Of a stretch of DNA of 64,000 nt, positions 25,132 to 34,049 are shown piece by piece (positions within the stretch are counted from its first letter, which is position 1; each line of letters starts with the position of its first letter). Below the pieces are notes generated by a model that made no database searches, was not told the DNA's origin, and worked only from the letters and a program-made list of their open reading frames with translations. Source of the DNA: Bacillus sp. FJAT-14578 (GTDB lineage: Bacteria > Bacillota > Bacilli > Bacillales > Bacillaceae_H). The DNA lies in assembly GCF_000504165.1 (NCBI RefSeq), contig NZ_KI632505.1, positions 682,001-746,000 of the forward strand, in the 5' to 3' direction. Made by a program: the position numbers and the translations under genes.

Positions 25132-25566
25132 ATGAATAATCAAGATTATCAATCACATGTGCGTTATCACCCGCTTTATCACTTTTTTTTAGCGCCGTTG
25201 GTATTAGTAACTCTCATTACTGTTATTGTGAATATGGTTTTTTCATTAAAAGAAGGTTCTAACATTTTTTCATCTGTCATTATGCTGCTAATTACAATCA
25301 TAATGGTCATCTTTTTCATGCTAGTAAGGTTCTATTCTTTAAAAGCTCAAGATCGCGCAATTCGGGCAGAAGAAAACCTTCGTCATTATGTTTTAACAGG
25401 GGAATTGTTAGATTCAAAACTAAATATGGCTCAAGTGGTCGCTTTACGGTTTGCCGATAACAAGGAATTTCCTGCACTTAGTAAAAGAGCCGCAGAGGAA
25501 AATTTAAAACCGAATGATATTAAGAAAATGATCCAAAATTGGAGAGCTGATCATAACCGTATATAA
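25132..25566 (+). CDS. DUF6526-type membrane protein
   Basis: A 144-residue protein starting at ATG 25132 with AAAGGAGG upstream. Two membrane helices (about residues 18-40 and 45-66) are followed by a soluble helical domain with the conserved patterns RFYSLKAQDRAIRAEENLRH and ALRFADNKEFPALSKRA, as in DUF6526. It follows the ABC exporter genes by 51 bp and is probably part of that operon. Function unknown. Confidence 0.8.
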   Translation: MNNQDYQSHVRYHPLYHFFLAPLVLVTLITVIVNMVFSLKEGSNIFSSVIMLLITIIMVIFFMLVRFYSLKAQDRAIRAEENLRHYVLTGELLDSKLNMAQVVALRFADNKEFPALSKRAAEENLKPNDIKKMIQNWRADHNRI

Positions 25567-25608
25567 ACATGAATTACAATCGGGTAATTAGCTGTTTTTT
25601 CTACTATT

Positions 25609-25627
25609 GCGCCCGTTTGTTGAAGAT
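25609..25627. repeat. Short shared motif, copy 2
   Basis: GCGCCCGTTTGTTGAAGAT, the partner of 21490-21508. On this copy a hairpin follows on the right (GCACTTT/AAAGTGC), giving a terminator-like end behind the DUF6526 gene. Confidence 0.55.
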
Positions 25628-25819
25628 AGTTATTTAACTAAAACGCACTTTCCTTAAAGTGCACTTTTTAAAATCTAATCTGATAACACACACTTATTAT
25701 TCCTTGCTATAATTAAATACAGATAATTAAAGATAAAATGAACTTGAGGTGAATCAAATTGTATTGGACTCCTTTATTTGAAAACGATGTACCAGTAGCA
25801 CACTTCTGCTCTTAATGGA

Positions 25820-26407
25820 GTGAAAGTGATTATAGCCCAAATGAATTCCTTGACAGACAAAAAAATTATTATGAAACTTTATGAAGCATCGAATGCAGGT
25901 GTGAAAATCGATTTGATTGTCAGAGGGGTTTGTTGTTTACGTCCGGGAATTAAAGGAGTAAGTGAGAATATCAACGTTCGAAGTATAGTAGGTACATTCT
26001 TAGAGCACACACGAATTTATTGTTTCCATCATAATGGGGAAAACAAGGTATTTTTATCATCTGCAGATATGATGACACGAAATATGGAAAATCGTGTTGA
26101 GATCCTGTTTCCTATCTTAAAAGATCATCTAAAAAGACGAATTCATAGATACTTAGCCCTCATGTTAAAAGATAACTGCAAGGCACGTGAACAAGATTGT
26201 GATGGACAGTATCACTATGTGAAAAGGACTGATGGGCAGGAGGAAGTAAATAGTCAACTGTTGTTATGTCAAATGGCTTACCATTCAAAGAAAACTGACG
26301 AAAACCATCATGTAGCAGCCTTTGACTTTAAGCATAAGTTGGTCAAGTTAGGTAGTTCCTCTGTAGCTAAATTACGAAAAATTTATGGTTTTATAAATTT
26401 AAGTTAA
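25820..26407 (+). pseudogene. ppk: Polyphosphate kinase C-terminal remnant
   Basis: A 195-codon frame from GTG 25820. The first ~115 residues match the C-terminal phospholipase-D-like domain of PPK1: IAQMNSLTDKKIIMKLYEAS, IDLIVRGVCCLRPGI, RSIVGTFLEHTRIYCF and VFLSSADMMTRNMENRVE. The second catalytic His is kept in LEHTRI. The N-terminal ~500 residues, including the autophosphorylated His, are absent, and the last ~70 residues do not resemble PPK1. It is therefore a remnant or a fusion product, not a working kinase. The short frame just upstream (about 25759-25815) does not look like PPK. Confidence 0.8.
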
Positions 26408-26473
26408 AAATAGATTTTTACAAAATCCAGCTATTAATAGTTGGATTTTGTTTATTTGGTTTGATATGCTTCA

Positions 26474-26551
26474 TCAAGATAACCGACATGATCCTAACCA
26501 ATACTTTGCTCTGTGTAACCTTGTTTTCACTGTAGATAGATTAACCTGTAA
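26474..26551 (-). pseudogene. 3' fragment of an ECF sigma factor gene
   Basis: The minus strand encodes LQVNLSTVKTRLHRAKYWLG before a stop, matching the sigma-4 C-terminus LQINMSTVKIRLHRAKYLL of the intact ECF sigma gene at 31110-31610. Nucleotide similarity extends past the coding end, for example ACATGATCC and CAATACTTTG in both places. Only the last ~25 codons remain, so this is a relic of a duplicated paralogue. Confidence 0.7.
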
Positions 26552-26626
26552 AAGAAATTTAAATTCACCATAGGGGATTTGTCTACAGTCTGCCCTCCTT
26601 CTTTAAAAGGGTGACACGAGAACTTA

Positions 26627-27142
26627 TTACTTTATTTCTAAATACTGCTGTTGAAAAATGTACATTCTTATAGCATTATGATAGCTACCATCAACGAAAA
26701 ATTCATCTTGCAACTCGCCTTCAACCGAAAAACCAGCTTTTTTGTAAACATGAATCGCCTTTTCATTTTTCTTGTCCACTACCAAATAAAGCTTATGCAT
26801 ATTCAGTACAGAAAAGGCGTAATGCATTGCCAAGCGGGTTGCAACAACTGCATAGCCATGACCTTGATACTTCGGATCAATGATAATTTGAAATTCTGCT
26901 CTTCGATGAATATAATCAATTTCCACCAACTCAACCAATCCAAGCATCTTATCGTCTTTTTCTACTATAAAGCGACGCTCCCCTTGATCATGAATATGCT
27001 TATCATATAAATCCTGCAACTCCACAAAAGCTTCGTAAGGCTCCTCAAACCAATAAGACATAATGTTTGCATTATTGTTAATTTCATGAACAAACTTCAA
27101 ATCTTCTCGTTCTAAAGGACGCAACCTAAGCTTCTCACTCAT
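26627..27142 (-). CDS. speG: Spermidine N-acetyltransferase
   Basis: A 171-residue GNAT enzyme. ATG 27142 is preferred (GGAGG 9 nt upstream) over a longer frame from 27178. The N-terminus LRLRPLEREDLKFVHEINNN and the polyamine-loop segment MSYWFEEPYEAFVELQDLYD are characteristic of SpeG. The acetyl-CoA loop is DPKYQGHGYAVVATRLAM. It transfers acetyl from acetyl-CoA to spermidine or spermine, lowering polyamine toxicity in the cytosol. Length fits SpeG. Stands alone. Confidence 0.9.
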   Translation of the reverse strand: MSEKLRLRPLEREDLKFVHEINNNANIMSYWFEEPYEAFVELQDLYDKHIHDQGERRFIVEKDDKMLGLVELVEIDYIHRRAEFQIIIDPKYQGHGYAVVATRLAMHYAFSVLNMHKLYLVVDKKNEKAIHVYKKAGFSVEGELQDEFFVDGSYHNAIRMYIFQQQYLEIK

Positions 27143-27320
27143 TTTCTCAAACCTCCGAGTTGGATTAATTATTTTCATAGCCTCACTAGTAAGAATAGCA
27201 CACCGAACAATTCACATTATAGAATTCAGGTTAATAATGCTTCCATTTAAACAAATTGGTTCTGATGCAAATATGATGTGAATCTTTTAAAACTATACCA
27301 TATTTGTACTAGAGTCATTT

Positions 27321-27383
27321 TTATTTGTCATCTGTATCGAAAATAAGGAGATGGTAAAGGCCATTCTCTAATCTTACTTTCAT
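27321..27383 (-). pseudogene. Truncated start of a second gene, possibly retropepsin-like
   Basis: An ATG at 27383 overlaps the stop of the upstream 86-residue gene (ATGA). It opens MKVRLENGLYHLLIFDTDDK and then stops. Start and stop coupling indicate a former operon partner. The opening resembles the first strand of small bacterial aspartic-protease-like proteins that, as I recall, accompany this type of upstream gene; that link is from memory and unverified. Only 20 codons survive. Confidence 0.4.
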
Positions 27384-27640
27384 ACTCGGCCCCGAACACC
27401 AATAAAGTGTTGCTCTTCCACTTCAATTTGTTCTTTGCTTGTATGGAAAATGTATAATTCTCTCTCAGGTAGTTCACGATGTAGCTTTTTATAGCCACTC
27501 CATGCCGCATTTGAACTTGTATGTTCCTCTAAGACGGACATTTCTTCAATAATTCGTTTATTTTCTTTTGAGTAAGCAGAGGCAGCTTCCACTAATACAA
27601 ACTTATCAGGATACTGTTTTCTTATTTCCGTCCATTTCAA
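27380..27640 (-). CDS. Small conserved hypothetical protein
   Basis: An 86-residue cytosolic protein. TTG 27640 is preferred because GGAGG is 8 nt away; the GTG at 27646 is too close. The sequence reads KWTEIRKQYPDKFVLVEAAS, then IIEEMSVLEEH, YKKLHRELPERELYIFHTSK and ends EEQHFIGVRGRV. I recall a widespread family with this outline ending in WLGIRG-type motifs, without known function. An alternative frame past the stop looked like a continuation, but the family-like ending suggests the gene is complete. The overlapping partner gene at 27321-27383 is truncated. Confidence 0.6.
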   Translation of the reverse strand: MKWTEIRKQYPDKFVLVEAASAYSKENKRIIEEMSVLEEHTSSNAAWSGYKKLHRELPERELYIFHTSKEQIEVEEQHFIGVRGRV

Positions 27641-27883
27641 AATCACTACCTCCTCAAATGTTCTTATGCTTATCTTAACATACTACATACACTTTTATAA
27701 AAAAGGTCATTTTATTTAATTCCTTGCCTCATACAAAAATCACTTACTCGTTGCAAAACGAAGGTTCCTATCTCTTTCAGAATAGATGTATATCAATCTG
27801 TCAAATTGGAAAACCTTCTAATGGATGTGTTATGCTATCATCTCTACATACTATCTAAAATTAAAAGGACGAGGTGCTTGATT

Positions 27884-28156
27884 ATGAATAAAACAGAATT
27901 AGTGAATACTGTAGCCGAGAGAGCCGAGTTAAGCAAAAAGGATGCCGCAAAAGCTGTGGATGCGTTGTTTGAAACCATCTCTACTACGCTTGCTAAGGAA
28001 GAGAAAATCCAGTTAATCGGGTTTGGAACGTTTGAAGTGCGTGAACGTGCAGCCCGAACAGGCCGTAACCCACAAACAGGCGAGGAAATGCAAATTCCTG
28101 CTTCTAAAGCTCCTGCTTTCAAACCAGGTAAAGAACTAAAAGAAGCTGTCAAATAA
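27884..28156 (+). CDS. hup: DNA-binding protein HU
   Basis: A 90-residue HU/HBsu-type nucleoid protein, starting at ATG 27884 with GAGGTG upstream. The family signature IGFGTFEVRERAARTGRNP is followed by the DNA-binding beta-arm QTGEEMQIPASKAPAFKPG. It binds and bends DNA non-specifically as a dimer. Bacillus usually has one essential hbs gene elsewhere; this stand-alone copy could be that gene or a paralogue. A strong terminator follows. Confidence 0.95.
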   Translation: MNKTELVNTVAERAELSKKDAAKAVDALFETISTTLAKEEKIQLIGFGTFEVRERAARTGRNPQTGEEMQIPASKAPAFKPGKELKEAVK

Positions 28157-28165
28157 GCAGCTAAT

Positions 28166-28209
28166 AAAAAAGCGCTAAGGAAGAAAAGAGACTTCCTTAG
28201 CGCTTTTTT
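28166..28209 (+). terminator. Intrinsic terminator of the HU gene
   Basis: AAAAGCGCTAAGGAAG and CTTCCTTAGCGCTTTT form a 16-bp stem around an 8-nt loop with flanking A and T runs, so it may act in both directions. Confidence 0.9.
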
Positions 28210-28448
28210 ATTTTGAAGTCATTAATTGCTATCTTTATAGTTTCAACTGTATCACGTTGGAACATCCTTATATTCTATTAAATCTAAGGAGTTTTGATTG
28301 CCTGAAAATCAGTGTTATGTTGACTAGATGAGAATAAGATATACACTAACTTCCTATTAAACTATAAAATATATCAAAGGTTTAAATGTTCATTGCAATG
28401 AACTCCAAGTTTTTGTACCAGAACCTAGTAACGCCTGTCTTGTTTTGA

Positions 28449-30641
28449 TTATTTTTTGAATGCCTCAATGTGGTAAATAAAGGAGGAAAAATCCTTTTTA
28501 ATCAACGGTAGTGTCAACCCGATTTGCATAAGTTCATCTCCAAAATAAGCCTGATTCCCATTGTTTACCCGGTACACCTCTCTTGGATTCAGTCCACGTA
28601 ATTTTAGACGGAAAAATGGCGGATTGGGGGATGCCAGTGTTTTAAAGTAAAAAACAACAGCATTCTCCTGATCTGGTGAAACATACATCCATGCTGTATC
28701 CGTTCCATTAAAAGGGCTTAACAGCCTGAATAGGTCACCAAAACCAACTATATCCTTTATTTGATGATACTGTTTGATTTGCTTCATGATCACTTTCTTA
28801 TCATCACTGCTTAGCTTATCAATATTTAATTCAAATCCTAAATTTGCAGCCATCGCAACATGGCATCTCATTAAAAGAGGCGTCGTTCTTCCAACCTGTT
28901 GATTCGGCACATCTGATACATGGGCCCCCATCGTAATTGCCGGGTATATGATGCTTGTTCCATACTGAATGCTCAACCTTTCAACCGCATCGGTATTATC
29001 GCTCGTCCAGGTTTGCGGCATATAATAGAGCATTCCAGGATCAAATCGACCGCCACCGCCAGAACAGCTTTCAAATAGAATATACGGAAAGCGTTCGGTC
29101 AGTTTTTCTAGAATACGATACAGACCAAGTATATAGCGGTGTGCTGTTTCCTTTTGTCTCTCAGGTGGCAGCCCGGCTGATCCTACCTCGGTCATATTTC
29201 GGTTCATATCCCATTTTACATAAGAAATTTGAGCACTGCGCAAGACTTCTGTGATCATCTCTATCAAGGCATCACATACTTCTTCCCGGCTTAAGTCAAG
29301 GGTTAATTGATTTCTAGACAGTGTCCGTTTCCGTCCAGGTACATGAAGGCACCAATCAGGATGTTTGCGATACAAATCGCTGTCCGGGGAAACCATTTCC
29401 GGCTCTATCCATAAACCAAACTGCATGCCCTTGTTTTGGACATAATTAGACAATTCCCTCAAACCATTAGGTAGTTTTTTCTTATTAACATACCAATCCC
29501 CTAATGAACTTTTATCATTGTCACGATGCCCAAACCAGCCATCATCCAATACAAACAACTCAATCCCTAGTTCTTCTCCCGTATCTGCAATATCCTTTAG
29601 TTTTTTTTCATTAAAATTAAAACGGGTAGCTTCCCAGTTATTGATGAGAATAGGGCGCGTTTTGTCTCGATAAACGCCACGGCATACTCTGGTTCTCAAT
29701 AGTTTATGATAGGTTCTGGACATCCCTCCAAGACCCTCCGAAGAATAAACCATTAAGGCCTCTGGCGTTTGAAAAGATTCCCCAGGCTTCAGCAGCCATA
29801 TAAAGTCAAATGGGTTTATACCTATCCCTAGTCTTGTTGTTTGAAAAGAATCTACTTCGATGGAAGCCTGAAAATTACCGCTATAAACCAGACTTATACC
29901 ATAGACATCGCCATATTCTTCATTCGCACCTTTTGAAAGTAAAGCAACAAAAGGATTATGTTGATGACTACTTGAGCCCCTAGCTGATGAAACCGTTTGA
30001 ATACCATGGTACAGCGGCTTCCTTTCGATATGACGCTCCCGTCCCCATGTTCCATGAAGATGTAACCAGTCCCAGTTAGATTGGTGAAAGTCTACAGACA
30101 TGCTCATACACTTATGTATTTCGACATCGCGGGTACCAAGATGCTCAAAGGAAACTGATCTAGTGATCACATCAAGTTCACGATAAATCGTATAGCTTAG
30201 ATTCATCCCAATCCCAAGCATGGAATCTACGAGCGTTAGCACTAATGTATCAGCTTCACATTGATCCTCAATATAAGCAGAAGGCAAGCCCTTCAAAGGG
30301 GGTTTCCCTTGAAAAATCTCATGTGAATCATATATAAATTCAGTAATGGTTGACCCATCAGCGGTACGAATCTGATAAGCAGGAGATCGAAAATCACCGT
30401 TTCCAAAGGCAGGATACTCCTGTGGGAGCGTATCAAGAGAAAATTGCAAGTCGGAAGGCTCAATTGACGGTGAAAACGCTCTCGCCTTAAATACAAGCAT
30501 ATTTGAAGTATGCGGTCTCTGAATTCGTTTGCCCCAGTACAAATGAGCAGGATACTTACCATGGGCAATCTGGATGAGATAGCTAACCTTGGTATTATAG
30601 AGATGAAAAGTCCGATCTTCTTCATTCCAAAGGATTGGCAT
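28449..30641 (-). CDS. Alpha-galactosidase, glycoside hydrolase family 36
   Basis: A 730-residue GH36 enzyme, the same length as Geobacillus AgaN/AgaA alpha-galactosidases. The N-terminal beta-sandwich runs to about residue 330. The catalytic barrel follows with NNWEATRFNFNEKKL and ELFVLDDGWFGHRDND, the nucleophile Asp in YVKWDMNRNMTE, the acid/base Asp in QTWTSDNTDAVERL, and the galactose-binding Cys-Ser motif FESCSGGGGRFDPGM. It hydrolyses terminal alpha-1,6-galactose from melibiose, raffinose and stachyose in the cytosol. No sugar transporter or regulator is adjacent, which is unusual for this gene. Confidence 0.93.
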   Translation of the reverse strand: MPILWNEEDRTFHLYNTKVSYLIQIAHGKYPAHLYWGKRIQRPHTSNMLVFKARAFSPSIEPSDLQFSLDTLPQEYPAFGNGDFRSPAYQIRTADGSTITEFIYDSHEIFQGKPPLKGLPSAYIEDQCEADTLVLTLVDSMLGIGMNLSYTIYRELDVITRSVSFEHLGTRDVEIHKCMSMSVDFHQSNWDWLHLHGTWGRERHIERKPLYHGIQTVSSARGSSSHQHNPFVALLSKGANEEYGDVYGISLVYSGNFQASIEVDSFQTTRLGIGINPFDFIWLLKPGESFQTPEALMVYSSEGLGGMSRTYHKLLRTRVCRGVYRDKTRPILINNWEATRFNFNEKKLKDIADTGEELGIELFVLDDGWFGHRDNDKSSLGDWYVNKKKLPNGLRELSNYVQNKGMQFGLWIEPEMVSPDSDLYRKHPDWCLHVPGRKRTLSRNQLTLDLSREEVCDALIEMITEVLRSAQISYVKWDMNRNMTEVGSAGLPPERQKETAHRYILGLYRILEKLTERFPYILFESCSGGGGRFDPGMLYYMPQTWTSDNTDAVERLSIQYGTSIIYPAITMGAHVSDVPNQQVGRTTPLLMRCHVAMAANLGFELNIDKLSSDDKKVIMKQIKQYHQIKDIVGFGDLFRLLSPFNGTDTAWMYVSPDQENAVVFYFKTLASPNPPFFRLKLRGLNPREVYRVNNGNQAYFGDELMQIGLTLPLIKKDFSSFIYHIEAFKK

Positions 30642-31109
30642 GAGCTCTCACTCCTCGAATCGTTTAATGACAAAACAAGTATAAATCCATCATCATCCTA
30701 TAATATGATTCGCTTTAAGCTAATCAGCACAATAGCGTTAAAAAAGGATCTGGTGCAGAAGAAGTTGAAGTAAAACATAAGAATTAAAAGATTATCCAGA
30801 AAGCCTCCCCCCTAGTTTAGGGACATAATAGCAGTGATCATCACTAAAGATGCTAACAAGATTCACAAGATACCTTTTGCAAACAAAGAAGTTCATATTT
30901 GATTTGTGGGACTTACTGGTGAAGTAGGCAATACCAAAGAAGCCTTAGGAAATGAGACGCGCATTATCTTAAGTCTCGTAGCCCTTGGCTATTCTTGTGT
31001 AACTTTCAAGTTAACAATGAATCAATACCCTTCTTCAATGATTAGAGGCTCTTAATAAGAACATGTTAAAAAGCTACCCAAAATCCAGCAAATAAGGATC
31101 ATGTTCTAT
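30642..31109. other. Intergenic stretch with possible degenerate coding sequence
   Basis: About 470 bp upstream of the alpha-galactosidase gene and downstream of the ECF sigma gene. On the plus strand around 30834-31054 the translation contains protein-like pieces (FVGLTGEVGNTKEALGNET, SLVALGYSCVTFKLTMNQYP) interrupted by a stop. They faintly resemble the start of YifB/ComM-type ATPases. I regard this as a possible gene ruin, with no gene called. Confidence 0.25.
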
Positions 31110-31610
31110 TCACTCACAGTACATGATCCTTAACAAATACTTTGCCCTATGTAATCTTATTTTCACTGTAGACATATTAATCTGTAAAAGCTCTTGTATT
31201 TCCTTAAGGGAAAGGTATTTAAAATAAAAAAGGACGATTACTTCCTCGTATATTCCAGGTAAGGCTGATATCTTTTTGAGCAGTTCTTCTTTATCACACT
31301 GTTCGATTACTTTGAATTCAGGGCATGTATGTTCTTGTATCAATATATCAAATTGTTCAGTAAGAACCGTTCTCTTGAAATGACTGCTCCTCAAATAAGT
31401 CATACATTGATTGAATGTGATTTTATATAGCCACTTTTCTACAGAACATTCTCCTCTGAATTGATCGAAGTGTTGGCAACACTTGATAAAGACATCCTGT
31501 ACAATATCTTCTGCCAATTGTTGATCCCTAACATAGGAAAAGGCAAACTTAGCTAGTCTGTGACTATATTGATTTACAAATTGGTTGATGATTGCTTCTT
31601 TCTCCTTCAT
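31110..31610 (-). CDS. ECF-subfamily RNA polymerase sigma factor
   Basis: A 166-residue ECF sigma factor, the size of B. subtilis SigV/SigX. ATG 31610 is preferred; GGATGGAGT lies upstream. Sigma-2 includes AKFAFSYVRDQQLAEDIVQDVFIKC and WLYKITFNQCMTYLR. Sigma-4 includes LPGIYEEVIVLFYFKYLSLKEI and INMSTVKIRLHRAKYLL. Such factors answer envelope or external stress and are usually held by a co-transcribed anti-sigma factor. None is present here: the next 450 bp downstream hold no intact gene. A 3' fragment of a paralogue lies at 26474-26551. Its anti-sigma may have been lost or be encoded elsewhere. Confidence 0.9.
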   Translation of the reverse strand: MKEKEAIINQFVNQYSHRLAKFAFSYVRDQQLAEDIVQDVFIKCCQHFDQFRGECSVEKWLYKITFNQCMTYLRSSHFKRTVLTEQFDILIQEHTCPEFKVIEQCDKEELLKKISALPGIYEEVIVLFYFKYLSLKEIQELLQINMSTVKIRLHRAKYLLRIMYCE

Positions 31611-32109
31611 TAAGACTCCATCCAAACTATTATTTTATAAAAAAATTATACCTTGGATTTATGTAAAATTGTGGAAATAAATAAAAAATATTCAAATAGG
31701 GAAGAAAGACCTGAACTCAACCAAGTGTGCGTAAAATTAAGATTATAAGCATACTTGTACACTTAATAATGATATTGACATTCTTCTTTTCCTTACTCCT
31801 GATTTGTTCTCTTCCCTCTTATTCAGAAGCGTGTTCCCTCTATATCAAGATTGAAATCATTTCACACAGTCATTTCATGTTAAATAGTATTCTTTTCTTA
31901 ATTGTTCGGTTCTTTTCCATCTTCCAGCATAACTAAATTTCTTCTTAACCCAAATCCCCTTATGCACTACTTATCAATACATAGTTTCTATTGTTGTATA
32001 GATTCTTTCTATAATTCATCCCTTAAAAAGCAATTTATAATTAAATCATTCAAAATACATTTCCTATTAAGGTTTGGCTTTCAAAATATTATTAAAAGTG
32101 GTGAACAAA
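31611..32109. other. AT-rich intergenic region, no gene seen
   Basis: Nearly 500 bp between the divergent sigma factor and racemase genes. It is very AT-rich. A hydrophobic plus-strand frame at 31727-31936 has no ribosome binding site and is probably chance. No repeat, RNA or terminator could be supported. The promoters of both flanking genes must lie here. Confidence 0.5.
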
Positions 32110-32814
32110 ATGCAAAAAATTGTTGGAATTATTGGTGGCATGGGGCCTCTGGCGACCGTTGATTTAATGAATAAAATTATTTCTTATACACCTGCAATGA
32201 GAGATCAAGATCATATCCATATCATTGCCGATAACTATTCTCAAATACCGGATAGGACAACGGCTATTTTGGGTAAGGGAATAGATCCAACTCCATACAT
32301 CGTACAATCAGCGCAGCGACTGCAAAATGCTGGTGCGGAGTTTCTTGTTATTGCGTGTAATACCGCCCACTTTTTCTATGAAGCAGCTAAAAGATCTGTT
32401 AGTGTTCCTATCTTACATATGCCTTTAGAAACAGCTCGTTTTGTGCAAGAAAACAATTTTAGAAAAGTAGGTTTGTTAGCTACAGATGGGACGATTAAGA
32501 CGAAACTATACCAAAACAGTTGTCAAAATTACAGGATTGATGTCATTGAGCCTGATAAAGAAATGCAAGAAAAGGTGATGGAAGGAATATATGCTATCAA
32601 AGGTGGAAATTTAGAAACAGGATTTTTACATCTTTCAACGGTTGCTGATAAATTGAAAGAAAGCGGAGCCGAGGCTATTATAGCAGGTTGCACTGAGGTT
32701 CCCCTTGTATTGAAATCATCCGAAAACATTTGCGTTATTGATCCAACAGAGATTGTAGCTAAAATGGTTATTAAAATAGCTAATAGAACAGATAAAGAAG
32801 TAATAGAGGCGTAA
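32110..32814 (+). CDS. Aspartate/glutamate racemase family protein (RacX/YgeA-like)
   Basis: A 234-residue PLP-independent amino-acid racemase. The start is ATG 32110, giving MQKIVGIIGGMGPLATVDLM; an in-frame GTG at 32101 is the alternative. The two catalytic cysteines are in FLVIACNTAHFFYE and AIIAGCTEVPLVLK, each near the middle of a lobe, as in aspartate racemase and RacX. The enzyme interconverts L and D amino acids, possibly for peptidoglycan or signalling D-amino acids. A LysR-type regulator follows on the same strand 123 bp later and may control it. Confidence 0.9.
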   Translation: MQKIVGIIGGMGPLATVDLMNKIISYTPAMRDQDHIHIIADNYSQIPDRTTAILGKGIDPTPYIVQSAQRLQNAGAEFLVIACNTAHFFYEAAKRSVSVPILHMPLETARFVQENNFRKVGLLATDGTIKTKLYQNSCQNYRIDVIEPDKEMQEKVMEGIYAIKGGNLETGFLHLSTVADKLKESGAEAIIAGCTEVPLVLKSSENICVIDPTEIVAKMVIKIANRTDKEVIEA

Positions 32815-32937
32815 TTTAGAAGGTGGGAATGTGGCAGGATTGCCGCATTCTTATTTTATGAATGTTTGATGCATACGATGTACGTGTACATGTTATAGTA
32901 AATGATAATAGAGAGCTAAAGTAAGGAGCGTTTAGAC

Positions 32938-33822
32938 ATGAATATTGAAAGTATTGAAGCTTTTATCTATGTTTGTCAACTTGGTAGTTTCAATAAAGCA
33001 GCCGAAGCTCTTTATTTAACCCAACCTTCTGTAACAGCACGTATTCAATCACTTGAACGTGAAATTAACATAAAGCTTTTTCATCGAAACGGTAATAAGA
33101 TTTCCTTAACTGAAAAAGGAGAGTATTTTTTCCCACATGCACAAAAAATTTTGCAATCTTATCAGGAAGCAAAGTATGGGTTGCAACAAGTAGCAATCCC
33201 ATATGACTTGGTAATTGGGAGTGCTTTATCAATATCTAATAATATTCTTCCTGAAATTTTACCTGGTTTCAAATCTGAATTTAAGGATGTTAGAATAAAA
33301 ATTGTAACGGGTCATTCGCAAGACATTTTACAGAAGGTTATTAATAAAGAAGTTGACTTTGGCATCGTACGAACAGAAACACATCCTCAAGTGGAATCAG
33401 TTCGTCTTTATAACGACCCTATTGGTCTTTTTGTTCCCCGAAATCATATTTTTTTAAAAGAAGAAAAAGTAACAATAGAACATGTGAGTAAACAACCCCT
33501 TATCTTTTTTGATTACGGATCAATGGATTGGCTCATGATTCATCGGTTATTTTCAAGTAATGATGTAACCCCCACTATATCTTTAGAAGTAGATAATATG
33601 GAAATGGCGAAAAATTTAGTCATACAGGGGATGGGTATTAGTTTTTTACCTGAACATTGTGTCAAACAAGAATTAGAAAGTGGAGAATTGGTCCGAGTGG
33701 AAATGGCACCTCCAGTGAAAATTAATATTAGTATTGATTTTATCTATTTAAAAGGAAGACCAAAATCTGTTTTTATTGATTTCTTAAAAGATAAGATGTG
33801 TAAACAAAAACAAACCGATTAA
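32938..33822 (+). CDS. LysR-family transcriptional regulator
   Basis: A 294-residue LysR regulator. The N-terminal HTH is MNIESIEAFIYVCQLGSFNKAAEALYLTQPSVTARIQSLE as two contiguous helices and turn, followed by the substrate-binding effector domain with VINKEVDFGIVRTETHPQVE and VIQGMGISFLPEHCV. Such proteins usually activate a neighbouring gene in response to a small metabolite. The upstream racemase gene is the likeliest target. Terminated by a hairpin overlapping its stop codon. Confidence 0.9.
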   Translation: MNIESIEAFIYVCQLGSFNKAAEALYLTQPSVTARIQSLEREINIKLFHRNGNKISLTEKGEYFFPHAQKILQSYQEAKYGLQQVAIPYDLVIGSALSISNNILPEILPGFKSEFKDVRIKIVTGHSQDILQKVINKEVDFGIVRTETHPQVESVRLYNDPIGLFVPRNHIFLKEEKVTIEHVSKQPLIFFDYGSMDWLMIHRLFSSNDVTPTISLEVDNMEMAKNLVIQGMGISFLPEHCVKQELESGELVRVEMAPPVKINISIDFIYLKGRPKSVFIDFLKDKMCKQKQTD

Positions 33823-33846
33823 TAAATCAATCGGTTTGTTTTTGTT
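33803..33846 (+). terminator. Intrinsic terminator of the LysR gene
   Basis: CAAACCGATT (33811-33820) and AATCGGTTTG (33829-33838), extended by A and T runs on both sides, form a hairpin that includes the stop codon and ends in TTTTTGTT. Confidence 0.85.
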
Positions 33847-34049
33847 CTGGAGTTGATAGGTTTTTTAGCTTCTATTGTTAATTGAGATACACACTCGACA
33901 TGTCTAGAGTGTATGTGACAACACATGGGATGCTGGTGAAGTATACTACTATGTGTATATAGATGAGGTCGTTATTTTTGTCGACCAGTATCTGTAAAGC
34001 TGATAAAAGAACGTAAAAAGTGAAGAAAGGCAAATCATTCCGCCTTTCT

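Noticed and set aside
25759..25815. 18-codon frame from TTG with an AGGTG upstream, before the ppk remnant
   Set aside because: Too short to judge, and no similarity to PPK1 or any peptide I know.
27328..27640. A frameshift joining the 86-residue gene to the overlapping frame ending PLPSPYFRYR
   Set aside because: At first a one-base insertion seemed likely, but the gene ends in a family-like GVRG motif and an ATGA overlap with a second start codon explains the layout without an error.
30834..31054. Possible YifB/ComM-like coding relic
   Set aside because: Similarity is faint, interrupted by a stop, and could be chance; noted only in the gap entry.
31727..31936. Hydrophobic 69-codon plus-strand frame
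   Set aside because: No ribosome binding site and very AT-rich DNA in which Phe/Leu/Ile-rich frames arise by chance.
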